Numbered from the stretch's first letter, positions 11,801 through 23,222 are shown. The stretch is 64,000 bases of DNA from Mya arenaria (GCF_026914265.1 NC_069133.1:25537272-25601271); one strand, 5' to 3'. Program-made: numbers and translations. The notes: generated by a model from the sequence alone, not told the origin.

Positions 11801-14800
11801 ACTACTTAATGGTTGTCCGTCTGCAATCTCATTGGTTGAAAATGTAGGTTGTATTGTAAAATATGTTCTTACAAAACAATTTCTTTCCATCCCCGCCCTT
11901 TCGTCGACAGTTACTAGTATTTTTAACAAAATATTAAAACAAATAAGTTGTTTTTGTCTCTGTCACAATGCATATGTTCGAGTTCAATGTTGGCGATATA
12001 CAGAAAAGAACTAGAGCAGTGGCCGAGGTCGCCCGCTCAATTTTCTGTGACCTTTCAAATTAGACACGTGAATTCGTCAGAATCGATCGACGTAAAATTA
12101 ATGATTTTTTTTCTCGATTCTGATTTTCTCCCACCTCAGATAAGTAGATCCAATAATTCAACCATGCTAGATATTCTTATCTTGCCCAAGGGCGAAGATA
12201 AAATGCCCGTATGGAACTCCTTTTTAAAGGTCACCACATTGTAATTACCTCCCTTGTTGAAGACTGTCGTCAGTAGCATCATGGAAATCTTGTCTTATGG
12301 TAATATTTAGAACGCTAATTAATTATTTCTCGCTTCAAATGTCACCATTAAACAGTTTTCACGCACCATTCAAGAAATAATGCTTCATTTTCTTTAGAAC
12401 TATTTAAAAAGACCGATTTGACTATTAACATTAACTGGATCACTGCGCGCATATCCATGACAACCACGTGCTATCGCATATCCATACGCAATTATTTCCA
12501 CTAAGCACAAAAGAGTTCCAGCAAAAAAAAACATTTTTACTTAATTTTGTTTAACTGAGGTGGGAGAAAAAACATCTACCATAGCCGCTCGTGTAAGATA
12601 GGTTCATCCCGACCCTCGCGCAGGGTGTTTTGCGGAAACTCGGTAAACCTCGTTTCCGCAAAACACCCTACGCTTGGGTCAGAATTAACCTATTTTACAC
12701 TCTCGCCCATGGAAGATACTTTTAATCTTTCTCATCGCGCCCTTTCGTTGACAGTTACTTGTATTTTTAATAAAATGTGCAAATGATAAGTAGTTTTTGT
12801 CTCTTGTCACAATTTATATGTTCGGGTTCAATTTTGGCGATCAGCAGAAAAAACAGAGCGGCGGCCGATGTAGCCCGCTCAATTTTCAAATTGGACACTT
12901 ACTTATTTGGTGTTTGTTCGTGCATTCGTCAGAATCGATCTACGTAATATTAATGAAGATTTTTTTCTCGATTCTGATTATCTCTCGATTATCATTGATT
13001 CTCAGAAAAAAACCGCAAACATGAATGATTCTTTTATCGGTTTGTTTCTAAATATTAAGTAGTTTGTTTATGTTGCAGATAAATACTTAAAAGCAAATGT
13101 ATTCATACAAAGACAACAAGTTTATTTCCATAATTTCTTTCTACGTTTATTTCTACAATAAGCCCGGACCTGATGCTGCGAGTTCAGTTCCTCCAGCTGC
13201 GCGGCTATCTCGTGCTCCAGCCTCCTTATCAAAACCACTTCCGGTGGAGAACTGTCGTCTGCCGCAATATCGCAAAGGGGTGCGCCGGCCTTATCTGTGT
13301 AACGTGTTTCCAGATGAATATTAGATTACCATCTGACAAGCGTCGAGATTATGATTTACAGGTAAAAATGAAACATCTGCTCAAAATTTGACACCTAAAA
13401 ATGATTTTTTTGGTGAAATTATATGGATCAAATGTATGATTCATGAAAATGTGTTAAACTTGTAGAATCAGTAGTAAACGTCGGATAACCTTGGTTCTAA
13501 CGTAAACAAAAGACGTCTGATCGTAAATAACGGAGTTGATAATTTTTTCTTAAGATCCGTGGAGAAATCTATAATGGCCCACCTGTTGATGTGGCTGGGG
13601 TTTGATGGCTGTCGGAGGAACTCTTATCCCGTGCTCTGAAAGATGGCTTTAAGTTATTCATTTTTATCTTTATCGTTCTAATTAAAACGAAGTTGTTGTT
13701 TTTTATCACAGAGATGATGAGAGAATTTCTTTGAATGTAACCAAAGCAGAAAACATGATAAATATAACGATTTTGCAACGATTCTTGTTTTTCAAAAATC
13801 ATCTTCATAGCGTTCGTACTTTACTTTTTACATTACAACAGTTTTTAATGACATCAGTTTTTATTTGAAAATTAATAAAAAAAATGTATTAAAGAAAATA
13901 TTGATAAACATGTAAATTCCTAACGGCAATGCTCACCCAGAGAACGAGAACGTCCTCTGGCGACTGGGCGTGCGGAGCGGGGACGGTGATGGTAGGCCGG
14001 AAGTGGCGTCGGAGGACTCAACCTCGCGCAGACTGTCCACGCAGACGGCAAACAGCTCCCGGCAGCATGTATACGTCTTCACAATTAGGTCGAGCTGACC
14101 TGCCTGCCGCTTCTTCTCCGCCTCGAGACGACATATTTCACGTGACAGGTCCGTGACGTCATGCTGAATCGAGATTTAATTACAGAAATGCGCTTTTTTT
14201 TAAAGATAACTAAACTTGATATTCACTTCTCTCATCACCTTAAGGCCTGACAACCATGCAAACAGGAAACAGTTCACTCGTATGTTAAAATTCTAAAATG
14301 CAAAATAATTATGTGGCGCATTTTCGCCCGCCACATCTTTACATTTTCGCATTGTCGCCCCCTTCACTTTTTCGCACTTTTGCCGCGAACACCCCCCACC
14401 CGAAATGGCAGAAATCAGCAACCATATACACATGCATATATTAAATATTTACACAAATGCGCGAGTGATTGATACCTGCAGTTGGTTGTTGAAAGAGATG
14501 AGTTCGCGGACCTCGCGATCTCGGAGCTCCCGTACATGGCTGAGTTCCCGGGCTAGCGCTGTCACCGACCGCTCCTCGCCTGCAAACATTCACATAAAAA
14601 CACCAGTATGTTAGTATCGAACGTATCCTGTTGTATGGCTTCTTAAGCAAACAAGGTGGGATCGCGGCCACGGCCACGGGTGTAATTCAAAAGCATACTT
14701 CATACAGTCAAAACTTGCTATATCGGAGACGTTGGGACGTCGAGAAATACTTCGAGACAACGAAATTCGATATTTCCGAATAACCTAATCTGTTCAACTT

Positions 14801-17800
14801 AACTCAATAAAAAGTTCGAAATAACCAGAACATTGAGATAAGTGAGTTCGACAAAGCAATTTTCGACTGTATTTGGAAACCTTGTGGCAATATTACTGGA
14901 ATGTTACCTTCCCATACAAACCGATACATTCAAAATGAATCTTATGAAGTTGTAGGTCCAATGACAAAAGTGACAAACCTTTGAGTGGCTGGTACACTAG
15001 GTGACCGGTGTCTGGCGGCAAGGAATGTCTGTTGTTGGTGCTCCCGAGGCGAGGCGGTGTTAGCCCGACAGTCAGCGATGACTCCACGGCTCCTCCACGC
15101 TGGTGACGCTTCAGGGCCACCTGCATCCCAATATTCTGAGCGTCGGATGCCTGTAGCATCGTCCTGTGGTACACAAAATGGTTTGGGGTACTGATATGGC
15201 TTCGTGGACAACTGCATATACAATCGGAACTTCTATGCCCTTTTCCATCGAAAATAAGGACAGTGTCAGAATTCTTAACAATTAACTATGCTGTAAGTAG
15301 ATCGCGTATTTATCTAACACTTTACTCTTTGGAGTCTATCAGCGTAATAAATTGGCAATATATTGGAAACAATCAATACACGTCCGACGTTGTTTTCGAT
15401 GGAAAATGGCCGAGATGTTCCGAATGCGTTTGATTATAATAAGGGAGCTTGCACCATTTCGTGTTGTTGAAGATATTTCTAATGATATTGGCGATGACGC
15501 CAATAATGTCACAGCTACTTGGAATCCTGATTGTTTGAATGATTTAATAATTAAATAGATCAAGAAAGTGTTTAACAGCTGTGATTATTGACAGGATCCA
15601 AGTAGACGACCCTTGTACATCAGATTTGATTAATGCTATTACTACGAAAACAGGAAAAATATTTACTGAAGCAGATGATAAATGTAAATTGTTCTAAGTT
15701 AAAAAGAAACAAAATATTTTTAAAAGTAAGAATAAACCATGGTTTGATAATGAATGTAAGGCTAAACAAAATAATCTTATGGTTCAAAACAAAAATATAG
15801 ACGTTTTCGCTCACATAATAATTGTGTAAGCTTGAAAAATCATAGTAAAGATTATAAAAAGGTTTTAAATTCTAAATTTAAAGATTACCATGATTGTATA
15901 GCTCAGAAATTGAAGAATCTTAGGTATAGTAAACCTAAGGAATATTGGTGTCTTCTTAATACATATTCTGGGGAACGTAAAGAAGTCCTTAATAAGGTTT
16001 CAATGGAAGCTTTCTTTAAACATTTTCAAAAGCTGAATGATGTTGATATATTTGATATTAATTCAGTCTCTGATTTTAATGATGCTTTAAACCAGTCATT
16101 TTCAATTGCTGAAATTAATAAAGTTATTAAATTGTTGAAAAACAATAAGGCATGTTCACCTTAAATAGGATGATCTTTTAAATGATTACATCAAGTACTC
16201 TAAATATGCATTGTTACCAATATATTGTAAATTATTTAATAGTTTTCTTGAATCAGGGGAAGTGCCTGCTCTCTGGTGTACTGGAGTGATTTTACCGATT
16301 TACAAAAACAAAGGTGATGTAAATAATCCAGATAATTATAGAGGTATTACAATTCAAGTTGTTTGGGAAAGCTTTTAACTTCAGTATTAAATAACAGAAT
16401 TGTTTTCTTTCTAGAAGACAGTGGTTTATTAGCAGAGGAACATGCAGGTTTTCGTAAAAGTTATGGTACTATTGATCATATTTTTTCCATGAAAATGTTG
16501 ATTTTTATTTGTCTTAACGTAAGAGACTGTACTGTGCTTTTGTTGATTATAGAAAAGCTTTTGATAGCATCGATAGAACTGCACTTTGGAGAAAATTGTT
16601 AAGCCATAATATTGATGGTAATGTTCTTAGAGTAATATATAATATTTATGCAAAAGCTAAGTCATGTGTTAAAGTTATCTGATACATTTTGAAGTGTAAT
16701 AGGTGTCCGGCAAGGGGAACTCTGTCCCCTGAATTGTTTTCTATATTTCTGAATAAGTTAGTCTCGTATATGTCTAGTCAGTGTGAGGGTGTTAACTTTC
16801 TTTCTAGTCAAATTCATGAACAGTTGAGTGATAATGATGGTGATGTATTTTTTAAGTTATATTTACTTTTGTATGCAGATGATACTGTTGTTTTTGCTGA
16901 AAGTCAAACTGCTCTTGAATAGGCGCTTAATTGTATTCAAGATTATTGTGTTTTATGGCAGTTGCATATTAATACTGATAAGACTTAAGTTGTAATTTTT
17001 TCACGTGGTATAATGAGAAATAAGCCTGTTTTTTTACTTTAACAATGCTCTATTAAAGGCGGTAGATGATTTTAGTTATCTTAGTGTAATGTTCAATTAT
17101 AATGGAAAGTTTGGCAAAACAAAGAAACATTTGACTGATCAAGTATGTAAAGCTATGCTTAGTATTTTGGCTAAAGTTAAGAAACTTTGTTTACCTGTTG
17201 ATATACAACTACAGTTATTTGATAGTATGTTAAGTCCTATTTTATTATATGAGTCTGAGGTTTGGGGATATGAGAATATTGCTATTATATCTCAAGTTCA
17301 ACTCAAATTTTACAAATGTATGTTAAAATTAAAAATGTCCACCCCCACCTTTATGGTGTTGGGTGAGTTGGGAGCTTGTCCTATTGAAAACAAAGTTTAT
17401 TCCAGTATGTTGAATTTTGGGGTAGATTAGTCAGTGGTAATCAAGATAGAATTAGTTCAATTTTGTATCGAACTATGTATAATTTACATGAAAAGGGTAT
17501 TCTACATTGTGAATGGATTGCCAAAATCAAAAATATTCTAGATAGCATTGGATGTTCAGAGTATTGGATTCTGCACAGTATACCTAATTTAAATTATTTT
17601 AAGAATAAAGTGACATCTGCATTTTATAATAAATATCTACAAAATTGGCATAGCAGTGTTTATGATTCTCCTAAATGTTTGAACTTTAGAATTTATAAAA
17701 TTGAAATGAAACTGGAGAACTATCTGCAATGTTTGCCAAAAAACATGGCTATTGCTCTTTGTAAATTTATATGCCTTAATTTTAATTTACCTATAGAAAA

Positions 17801-20575
17801 GGGTCGTTTCTATGGCATTGAAAGAGAAAAAAGACTTTGTATACTGTGTGATAGACAAGAATTAGGAGACGAATTTAATTATATTTTTAAAATTAATCAC
17901 TTTATTTATGAAAGACGTAAATATGTTAGTCATAACTTCTATAGATATGCAAACATTTTGAACTATATAAATTCATTGTCTAGTACTGATAAAAATACAT
18001 TGATAAAGGTAGCACTCTTTGCAAAAATAATAATGCTGAATTTTATTTGAATCATCTTCCTTAGTTTTATTCTAAAAAAAACAAAAATGTTTTATGATAT
18101 GCTGATATGTTTGTTTGTTTTTGCTGTTCATCTTCATATTTCTATTTTTCTTGCTGTTGTATGTTTTGATACATGTTTTGTTACCTTTCATGCCCATGTG
18201 GGCCAAGAGTATAAAAAAATTGGGACTTGAAAACTTGGCAAATCACACCAATTCGGAAGTGCCTACTCATTGTTACGTGCCTTATTATGTTGGTGGTCGT
18301 GAAGCACTAGAAATCCGTGTTATCTTGCATGCAAATTGGTCAATTGACTAAATAAATTTATAGGAAATTTACTTTAAGTGGTGTGTGACCATAATCTCTC
18401 CGTGTATAGTAATATGCGGTCTGTCTCGTAATGCAGGTATGTGTTGCAAACTGCTAAGAATAGTCGCACATTCTGCGGTTATTTACTTATATCGCGCCTC
18501 CAACGTAAATGACGCAACGCCATTGGTCCAGAACTGGTCACTTGGTGACCCCATATTTTTCCATATTGGGTCACCAAATTTATATCATTCCAAAATGGCG
18601 TCTTTTTCTCCGATTCCGATGAATAAACGAAACATTTATACATGTGAACAGGTTGTCGACGTGATATATACGTTACGGGGTTAGTAGGTGACCCGATATG
18701 GGATATACGGGGCGCAGGACACCTTATTCGGTTTTCGATATGGTTTTCTTTGGCCCGTATATCCCATAGTTATATATACAATATTTACACACCACTTCGG
18801 GCCATGTGGCATTATAAGAACCGGCCATTCAGTCTTCCCCCCCCCCCCCGAACTTTCGGCGACTGACTGGCCGGTCCTTATAATGTCATATGAACATCAG
18901 TGGGGTAAAACAAATTCTTAAATATTGATATATCAAAAATAATGGGACATTCTACTTTCTAGGACCCTGACCTTACATTCATATGGCAGTGATGTCGGAT
19001 GATTCACGTCTCTTTCAAAGACTGTATTATTTTTATGCCGTAAACTCACAGGGGCGTAGCTAGCTCTCTATTCATGGGGATTCATATTTGTGCTAGGGAG
19101 TCCGGGGGCATGCCCCCTCGGAAAAAAATGAAAACCATGGTGCATTTTGGGCGTTCTGGGGTGCTTTATTTAGTACTGGAAAATGGAAAGTGTTAAGATC
19201 ATGTAGTCAAGTACGTATACTGCAACTTTGGTTGATTTTTTATGTCAGAATCATTTGGATTCAGCCGCGTACTCGCGTATAGGCAGCTACGCGCCTGATT
19301 GTCTCATGCTTTAAATGCATTGATTAAGGTCGTAAATAATGATTTCTCAGACAAACTCTACTTTTTATGTTTTATCCGATGTCAAAAATAATAGCTTCAA
19401 AAAGATTTATAGTTAACCAAGGTAGTGATAGCATTTTTTTCAGACCTTTCAGACATTGGAATGGGTTTTCAAGAGAATATCTATACTAAGAATTATTAAA
19501 TTTGTTTTGATCAACACTTAACGACAAAACGTTTTTCACTCACAAATTGAAATAACGTATACACAAAGGAGTCTCTGGGAAATCTTATATATTTACGTGA
19601 GGTTCTGTGACTAGCACATGACAGAAGTTTGCCACGGAACAAGTTCATTCTCACTTGTCAGTACTCTATGCAAATTACCAAGTGCGCGTGTTTACACTTC
19701 AATTAGCACCATTTTCAGACTAAATATTGTTAAACTTTACTTGGAGGACACCCCCCCCCCCATCATTTTTAACCAAATACATTTTGTTTCTGCGGGAGGG
19801 ATGCAAGTCAAAAGGTTACGCCCCTAAGTTACGCCGAATCCTGGATCCGCCTCTGACCTCAGCCCCTATAAGCCGGCCAGTGTACGCAACCCTACCCCCA
19901 GTCCCCCAACGGCCCTGCTGGCCCACACGTCCACGCCTACCTGAGATCCTCAATGATTTCCCTGAGAGTCTGAGACTCCTCTTTATGGAACGTGACTTCG
20001 TACAGCAGGTGGTCAATGTGTTCACGCATCTCGCTCAACCGGAAGCCCGCCAACCGCAGCTTGTCCCAGTTCTTGAACAGTTCCGCGTCATGGATGCACT
20101 GGTGGCTCTTGGACGTGGCCATCTGCTTTTGGAACGACGACCTCCTTGTACAGTCCGGTATAGTTGAGTTGGTTTCTTTTCCAATTGGATTATTGTTGTT
20201 ATTGTTTTTAGCTCGAAACGTCTGATTCACAAGAAACCCTATGTAGTCTCCGTAACAGGCGAAATGTTCACACAGGCGGTCGTGAAAGTCTTTGAAAGAG
20301 AGGTCACTCACTTGCTTCAGGCCACCGTCCGTGTCCTTGAGATTCAGGACATCACACAAGAGGTAAAACTCCTCGGCTGATATTTTACCACGTCCCTTGG
20401 TGTCAATACTCTGAAACATGTCCTGCAAGTACTGGTCAAGGTCATTTGTGAGCACGATAATCTCGCTCTTCTTCGCTCCGTTGTTGCCGTACTGATAAGC
20501 CATGGTGTTGGACAGCCATTTTGCCTTTAAACGCGGGGACCGCCCCACCCTCGGGGACTGGGGCAGAAGACTCAT
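8884..20575 (-). CDS. EFCC1: EF-hand and coiled-coil domain-containing protein 1 (EFCC1/CCDC48) orthologue, 8 exons
   Basis: Exons in coding order: 19941-20575, 14979-15163, 14476-14579, 13937-14163, 13583-13635, 13170-13294, 11131-11362, 8884-8960. Reading phase is kept across every junction, giving 1638 nt (545 aa, against about 600 in human EFCC1). The start is the ATG at 20573-20575, because the frame upstream offers no ATG. Residues about 20-80 (WLSNTMAYQYG.. then EIIVLTNDLDQYLQDMF) match the N-terminal block of vertebrate EFCC1 as I remember it. One EF-hand loop, D58 to E69 (DTKGRGKISAEE), has Lys and Arg where Ca-binding side chains are expected, so binding is doubtful. Charged, heptad-like coiled-coil stretches follow (LISFNNQLQ; LEHEIAAQLEELN; LETECGRLLALEDQLVSVF). 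The C-terminal block SRKTLGQLLLDVID plus the last 25 codons (QFIRILQKTLSDCPLF) aligns with the EFCC1 C-terminus. Function is poorly known in any animal. The 13170 donor (GTCCGG) is weak. Intron 1 carries a LINE. Confidence 0.88.
10731..11090. mobile_element. TTAA-type MITE in the last EFCC1 intron
   Basis: Left end decayed (TATAGCTGCACTTTTACA), right end intact (CTGTGAGAGTGCAGCTTTAA), with the internal family motif AAAGATCAGATCGCAGTTTT. It ends about 40 bp from EFCC1 exon 7. Confidence 0.75.
11885..12980. repeat. Diverged direct duplication of about 250 bp
   Basis: 11885-12125 and 12725-12980 share a series of blocks in the same order: CCCTTTCG.TGACAGTTACT, TTTTTGTCTC, TATGTTCG.GTTCAAT, CCCGCTCAATTTTC, CGTCAGAATCGATC and TCTCGATTCTGATT. 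Between them lie a hairpin MITE (12571-12717) and an inverted pair, TTTTCTCCCACCTCAG (12124-12140) and CTGAGGTGGGAGAAAA (12555-12570). A related block appears near 56270. Probably a decayed mobile element in an EFCC1 intron. Confidence 0.55.
12571..12717. mobile_element. Near-perfect hairpin MITE (about 147 bp)
   Basis: Two arms of about 66 bp form an almost complete inverted repeat. GGGTGTTTTGCGGAAAC lies next to the centre on the left and GTTTCCGCAAAACACCC on the right, and both arms carry the TTTACAC/GTGTAA and AGGTT blocks. The loop is about 12 bp (TCGGTAAACCTC). A second, more decayed copy is at 60406-60533. It lies in the intron between EFCC1 exons 6 and 7. Confidence 0.75.
14312..14415. 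repeat. Small relic of the 'CGCATTTTCGCC' minisatellite element
   Basis: Contains GGCGCATTTTCGCCCGCCAC, CATTTTCGCATTGTCGCCCC and TTTTCGCACTTTTGCC, then CGAAATGGCAGAAATC. This is the same repeat unit and the same terminal sequence as the large array at 57501-59334. Only about 4 units remain and the left terminus is missing. It lies between EFCC1 exons 4 and 3. Confidence 0.7.
14705..14869. mobile_element. pogo/Tigger-like MITE in an EFCC1 intron
   Basis: CAGTCAAAACTTGCTAT at the left and the complementary TTTTCGACTG at the right, flanked by TA. Same family as 302-475, inserted between EFCC1 exons 3 and 2. Confidence 0.75.
15237..15430. mobile_element. MITE of the 'CTCGGCCATTTTCCATCG' family, shortened copy
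   Basis: Left end CCCTTTTCCATCGAAAATAA, right end GTTGTTTTCGATGGAAAATG followed by GCCGAGATGTTCCGAA. The internal signature AACTATGCTGTAAGTAGATC is shared with fuller copies at about 38565-38905 and 55458-55805. It lies just upstream of the LINE. Confidence 0.65.
15560..18230 (+). mobile_element. Degenerate 5'-truncated LINE (non-LTR retrotransposon) in EFCC1 intron 1
   Basis: Protein similarity on the plus strand, spread over several frames, shows a LINE reverse transcriptase. In order: an N-terminal linker (NKPWFDNECKAK; KEYWCLLNTYSG), LPIYKNKGDVNNPDNYRGIT near 16290-16350, FVDYRKAFDS at 16538-16567, the catalytic YADD at 16872-16883 within LLLYADDTVVFAES, then a long C-terminal region with FDSMLSPILLYESEVWGYE and a Cys-containing stretch (RLCILCDRQELGDEF). 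No endonuclease domain is present, so it is 5'-truncated. Several in-frame stops and at least three frame changes make it inactive. The layout suggests the jockey/CR1/I side of the LINE tree. The family is not certain, and the 3' limit (near GGGCCAAGAGTATAAAAAA) is approximate. It lies in antisense orientation to EFCC1. Confidence 0.85.
18686..18895. repeat. Two adjacent inverted repeats (hairpins)
   Basis: First pair: GATATGGGATATACGGGGC near 18693-18712 with GGCCCGTATATCCCATA near 18752-18768. Second pair: CATTATAAGAACCGGCCATT (18811-18830) with GGCCGGTCCTTATAATG (18871-18887), separated by a C-tract. Both are in EFCC1 intron 1 and look like small non-autonomous inverted-repeat elements. 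A further ACCCCATA..TATTGGGT pair lies at about 18545-18575. Confidence 0.6.
19755..19858 (-). repeat. Dispersed 'GGATCCAGGATT..GGGGGCGTAAC' repeat, reverse orientation
   Basis: The complement reads GAGGCGGATCCAGGATTCGG.., then GGGGCGTAACCTTTTGAC. This is a recurrent block in the window (4020, 26097, 31226, 37454, 53262, 62290 and others). The ends are undefined. It finishes about 80 bp from EFCC1 exon 1. Confidence 0.6.
19941..20575 (-). CDS. EFCC1: EFCC1 coding exon 1
   Basis: 635 bp, ending GATCTCAG before a GTAGGC donor (phase 2). It encodes the N-terminal domain, the degenerate EF-hand, a low-complexity Asn run (AKNNNNNN) and the start of the coiled coil (EESQTLREIIEDLR). The Asn run comes from an AAT/AAC repeat and is probably length-variable. 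Confidence 0.88.
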
Positions 20576-21647
20576 TTCCAAGGCAAGGTTCTTTGATTTA
20601 TGTTATTTTTTAACTACATGTACTTTGTAAATCACAAATGATGCTAACGCAAATGAATTTTAATCCTTCTTTCTCGCTTCTTCATATGTTACACAGTTAG
20701 ATCCAACAATGTCCTGACACAAGTGAATGCCAACGAAATTTGACCACACTTTATACAACTTTATTCCGCCAGTGTTTTTTTTTTTACAATTATACAGTTC
20801 GGCTTATATTCAAAACTCTGAACTCTGAAAATAATATCAGACACATCTTAACCACCTTCCAGCCGTTAATATTAATAAAACCGTGGCACTTGACTTGATA
20901 TAAATTCTGAGAACCTCGACTGATAAGCAGTAGGCTGGGCTTATAAAATAGAATAAAATACAAATTATCTTAGATTTAATCTACCAGATATGAACTATGT
21001 TCTGACGGTCTTAAAATCACAAACAGCTTGACCTTCTGGCATAAAAAATGGTTGGTTTAATTCACATCAGGATCAAATGCAACTGTGCACCTGTTTTTAA
21101 AAGATACTGGTATTCCTGGGAAAGAAGCGGCGTGCAATAGAAATAATTTAATAGCCCCAATTTGCTGTTTTCGAGTGTTGTCTAGTTTTAAAAGCTTTCT
21201 GAAATAACAAGATAACCGTAGTGGAAACAGCACATTCATTTCAGCCGAGATTTCGCAGATAAGGTCTTCAACATCGGAAACAGGAGCCGTTGGACGGCTG
21301 TGTGACGTACCGTTTGTGTATAACGTCGTTAAAGCCTCGTCAGGAGCCCCCAGTATACTTAATTATGCTCTGCGTCATTGAGTACCGTTGCACATTTCGC
21401 TAGAAAGAAATCATAATCATTAATAATTAATAATTAAAAAAGGTTTCATTTGTGCCGAAGGTGGTCTCCTCGGAATCTAAGCCAATGAAGTTACGCCATA
21501 GGTAGTTTTCAATAGTTTATAGCCCTTCATGGCGTCATGGTAAATATTCTAAGTTACATAGGATTTAATCGTATCATGCAACATACCTTATTGATATTCA
21601 TGTAAACGAGGCGGGCTGTCTGTTGATCTACCACAGTACTTATGTGG
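20576..21647. other. EFCC1 upstream region, no gene seen
   Basis: DNA upstream of the EFCC1 start codon, presumably holding its promoter and 5' UTR. No clear TATA box, CpG cluster or repeat was identified. ORFs here are short and unsupported. Confidence 0.4.
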
Positions 21648-21649
21648 TG

Positions 21650-21682
<33 letters not shown>

Positions 21683-21741
21683 GTCATCGTCATCGTCGTC
21701 GTCGTCGTAGTCGTCATAATAATAATAATAATAATCATCAT

Positions 21742-21779
<38 letters not shown>

Positions 21780-21900
21780 ACAGCAGCAGCAGCAACAGCA
21801 ACAGCAGAAGCAGCAGTAGTAGCAGCAGCACCACCACCACCACCACCACCATCATCATCACCACCATCCTTCTCCTTCTCCTCCTCCTCCTCCTCTTCAG

Positions 21901-21953
<53 letters not shown>

Positions 21954-21976
21954 CCACCACCACCACCACCACCACC

Positions 21977-22007
<31 letters not shown>

Positions 22008-22048
22008 ACATCAAAATTGTCGTCGTTGTCATCAAACAGAGGAAAACC
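21648..22048. repeat. Compound trinucleotide microsatellite, about 400 bp
   Basis: Successive blocks of ATC, GTC, ATA, ATC, AGC/AAC, ACC, TCC, ATC, ACC and ATC triplets. It ends about 90 bp before the start of duplication copy B. The open frames in it on both strands are homopolymer artefacts. Confidence 0.95.
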
Positions 22049-22144
22049 TCTAAATTATACTTGACAACTTGTGAAAGGATACGTTGAACCTAAATGGTAC
22101 GCCATACTTCTGTAAAATGGAATAAACAAAAGCGATCCCATTAT

Positions 22145-22222
22145 CTGAGGTCTTCACATCTGACTCCAAGTTATGTTTTATTTCTGAGGTCTTCACATCT
22201 GACTCCAAGTTATGTTTTATTT
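22145..22222. repeat. Tandem 39-bp repeat at the duplication border
   Basis: A block beginning CTGAGGTCTTCACATCTGAC and ending TTTTATTT occurs twice in a row here but once at 10-48 in copy A. It marks the left edge of copy B and may be a repair signature or a simple slippage product. Confidence 0.85.
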
Positions 22223-22475
22223 AAATATAAGAAAAATACAGATTTTTCAGACTTTATATAATTCTTTAATTTATTTTATATTTGCAACATACATTCAGTT
22301 TGTAAATTTACATGATAACAAATTGCACGCACGGAAAACACACCATTTGCACGTGCAAGATGGTTTATAAAAGTACAAAACGTAACATGAAACGTAGAAC
22401 TCGGGCATTCGCATGAACAAGTAGAAATGCTGGAACGTAATTTCAATGTTTGAATATAGGATACATCTCATAATA

Positions 22476-22649
22476 CAGTCGAAACTCGCTATGTCGAACT
22501 CTGTTATCTCGATGTTCTGGCTATGTTGAACTTATTTTGAATGTGTTTGGTTTGGTTAGACGTGTTTTGTTATTCGGTTATATCAAATGTTCGTTGTCTC
22601 GAAGTATTTGCCGAGGCCCGAACGACTTCGAAATAGCAAGTATTGACTG
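22476..22649. mobile_element. pogo/Tigger-like MITE (paralogue of 302-475)
   Basis: Same termini and TA flanks as the copy A element, with a few base differences. Confidence 0.75.
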
Positions 22650-23222
22650 TATCTTTTTTTATAAATAGAAAAATAAAAATAAGTTTGAAGTTATATATAA
22701 TATTAAAAAACACTAATATACTTTTTTACTAATTTTATATAAGTTAAATATCAGCTGATGAAAATTGCTATGAATTCTTAAAATAAGTACAATGCCAAAA
22801 CTTGAATTCAAATGAAAGGATGTTGCAAAAACACCAGTCGTACTTATAAATACCAAACGCATGTGTGTTATTACATTTATGTGAGAGTCTAAATATTAAG
22901 TATTTATGTGATATTGGAGCCAGATCTCAATTATTTCGAAAATCTCAATCTCAGTCTCAACTCATTTTACCACAAAGCATCCAAAGTTATTAAAAATGAT
23001 GTATGCTTTTACTAGTGTTTGAAAATCGGACTTCCTATCGGACAATAATCGAAAGTTCATAATATGATTTAGGAATACATTCTTTATACATAGTATAATC
23101 ATGATCATTTAAATGTTCCCGGGTGAACAAAACAGTGTATATATACATGTACATGTGTGCATACAGTATCCAAAACGTACATTGAGCATCTAAGTTTAGA
23201 ATTTAATTTAATAGAATAATTA

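Noticed and set aside
21623-22087. Long open frames of poly-Ile, poly-Ser, poly-Met and poly-Val
   Set aside because: Translation of a trinucleotide microsatellite on both strands; no flanking coding sequence or splice sites.
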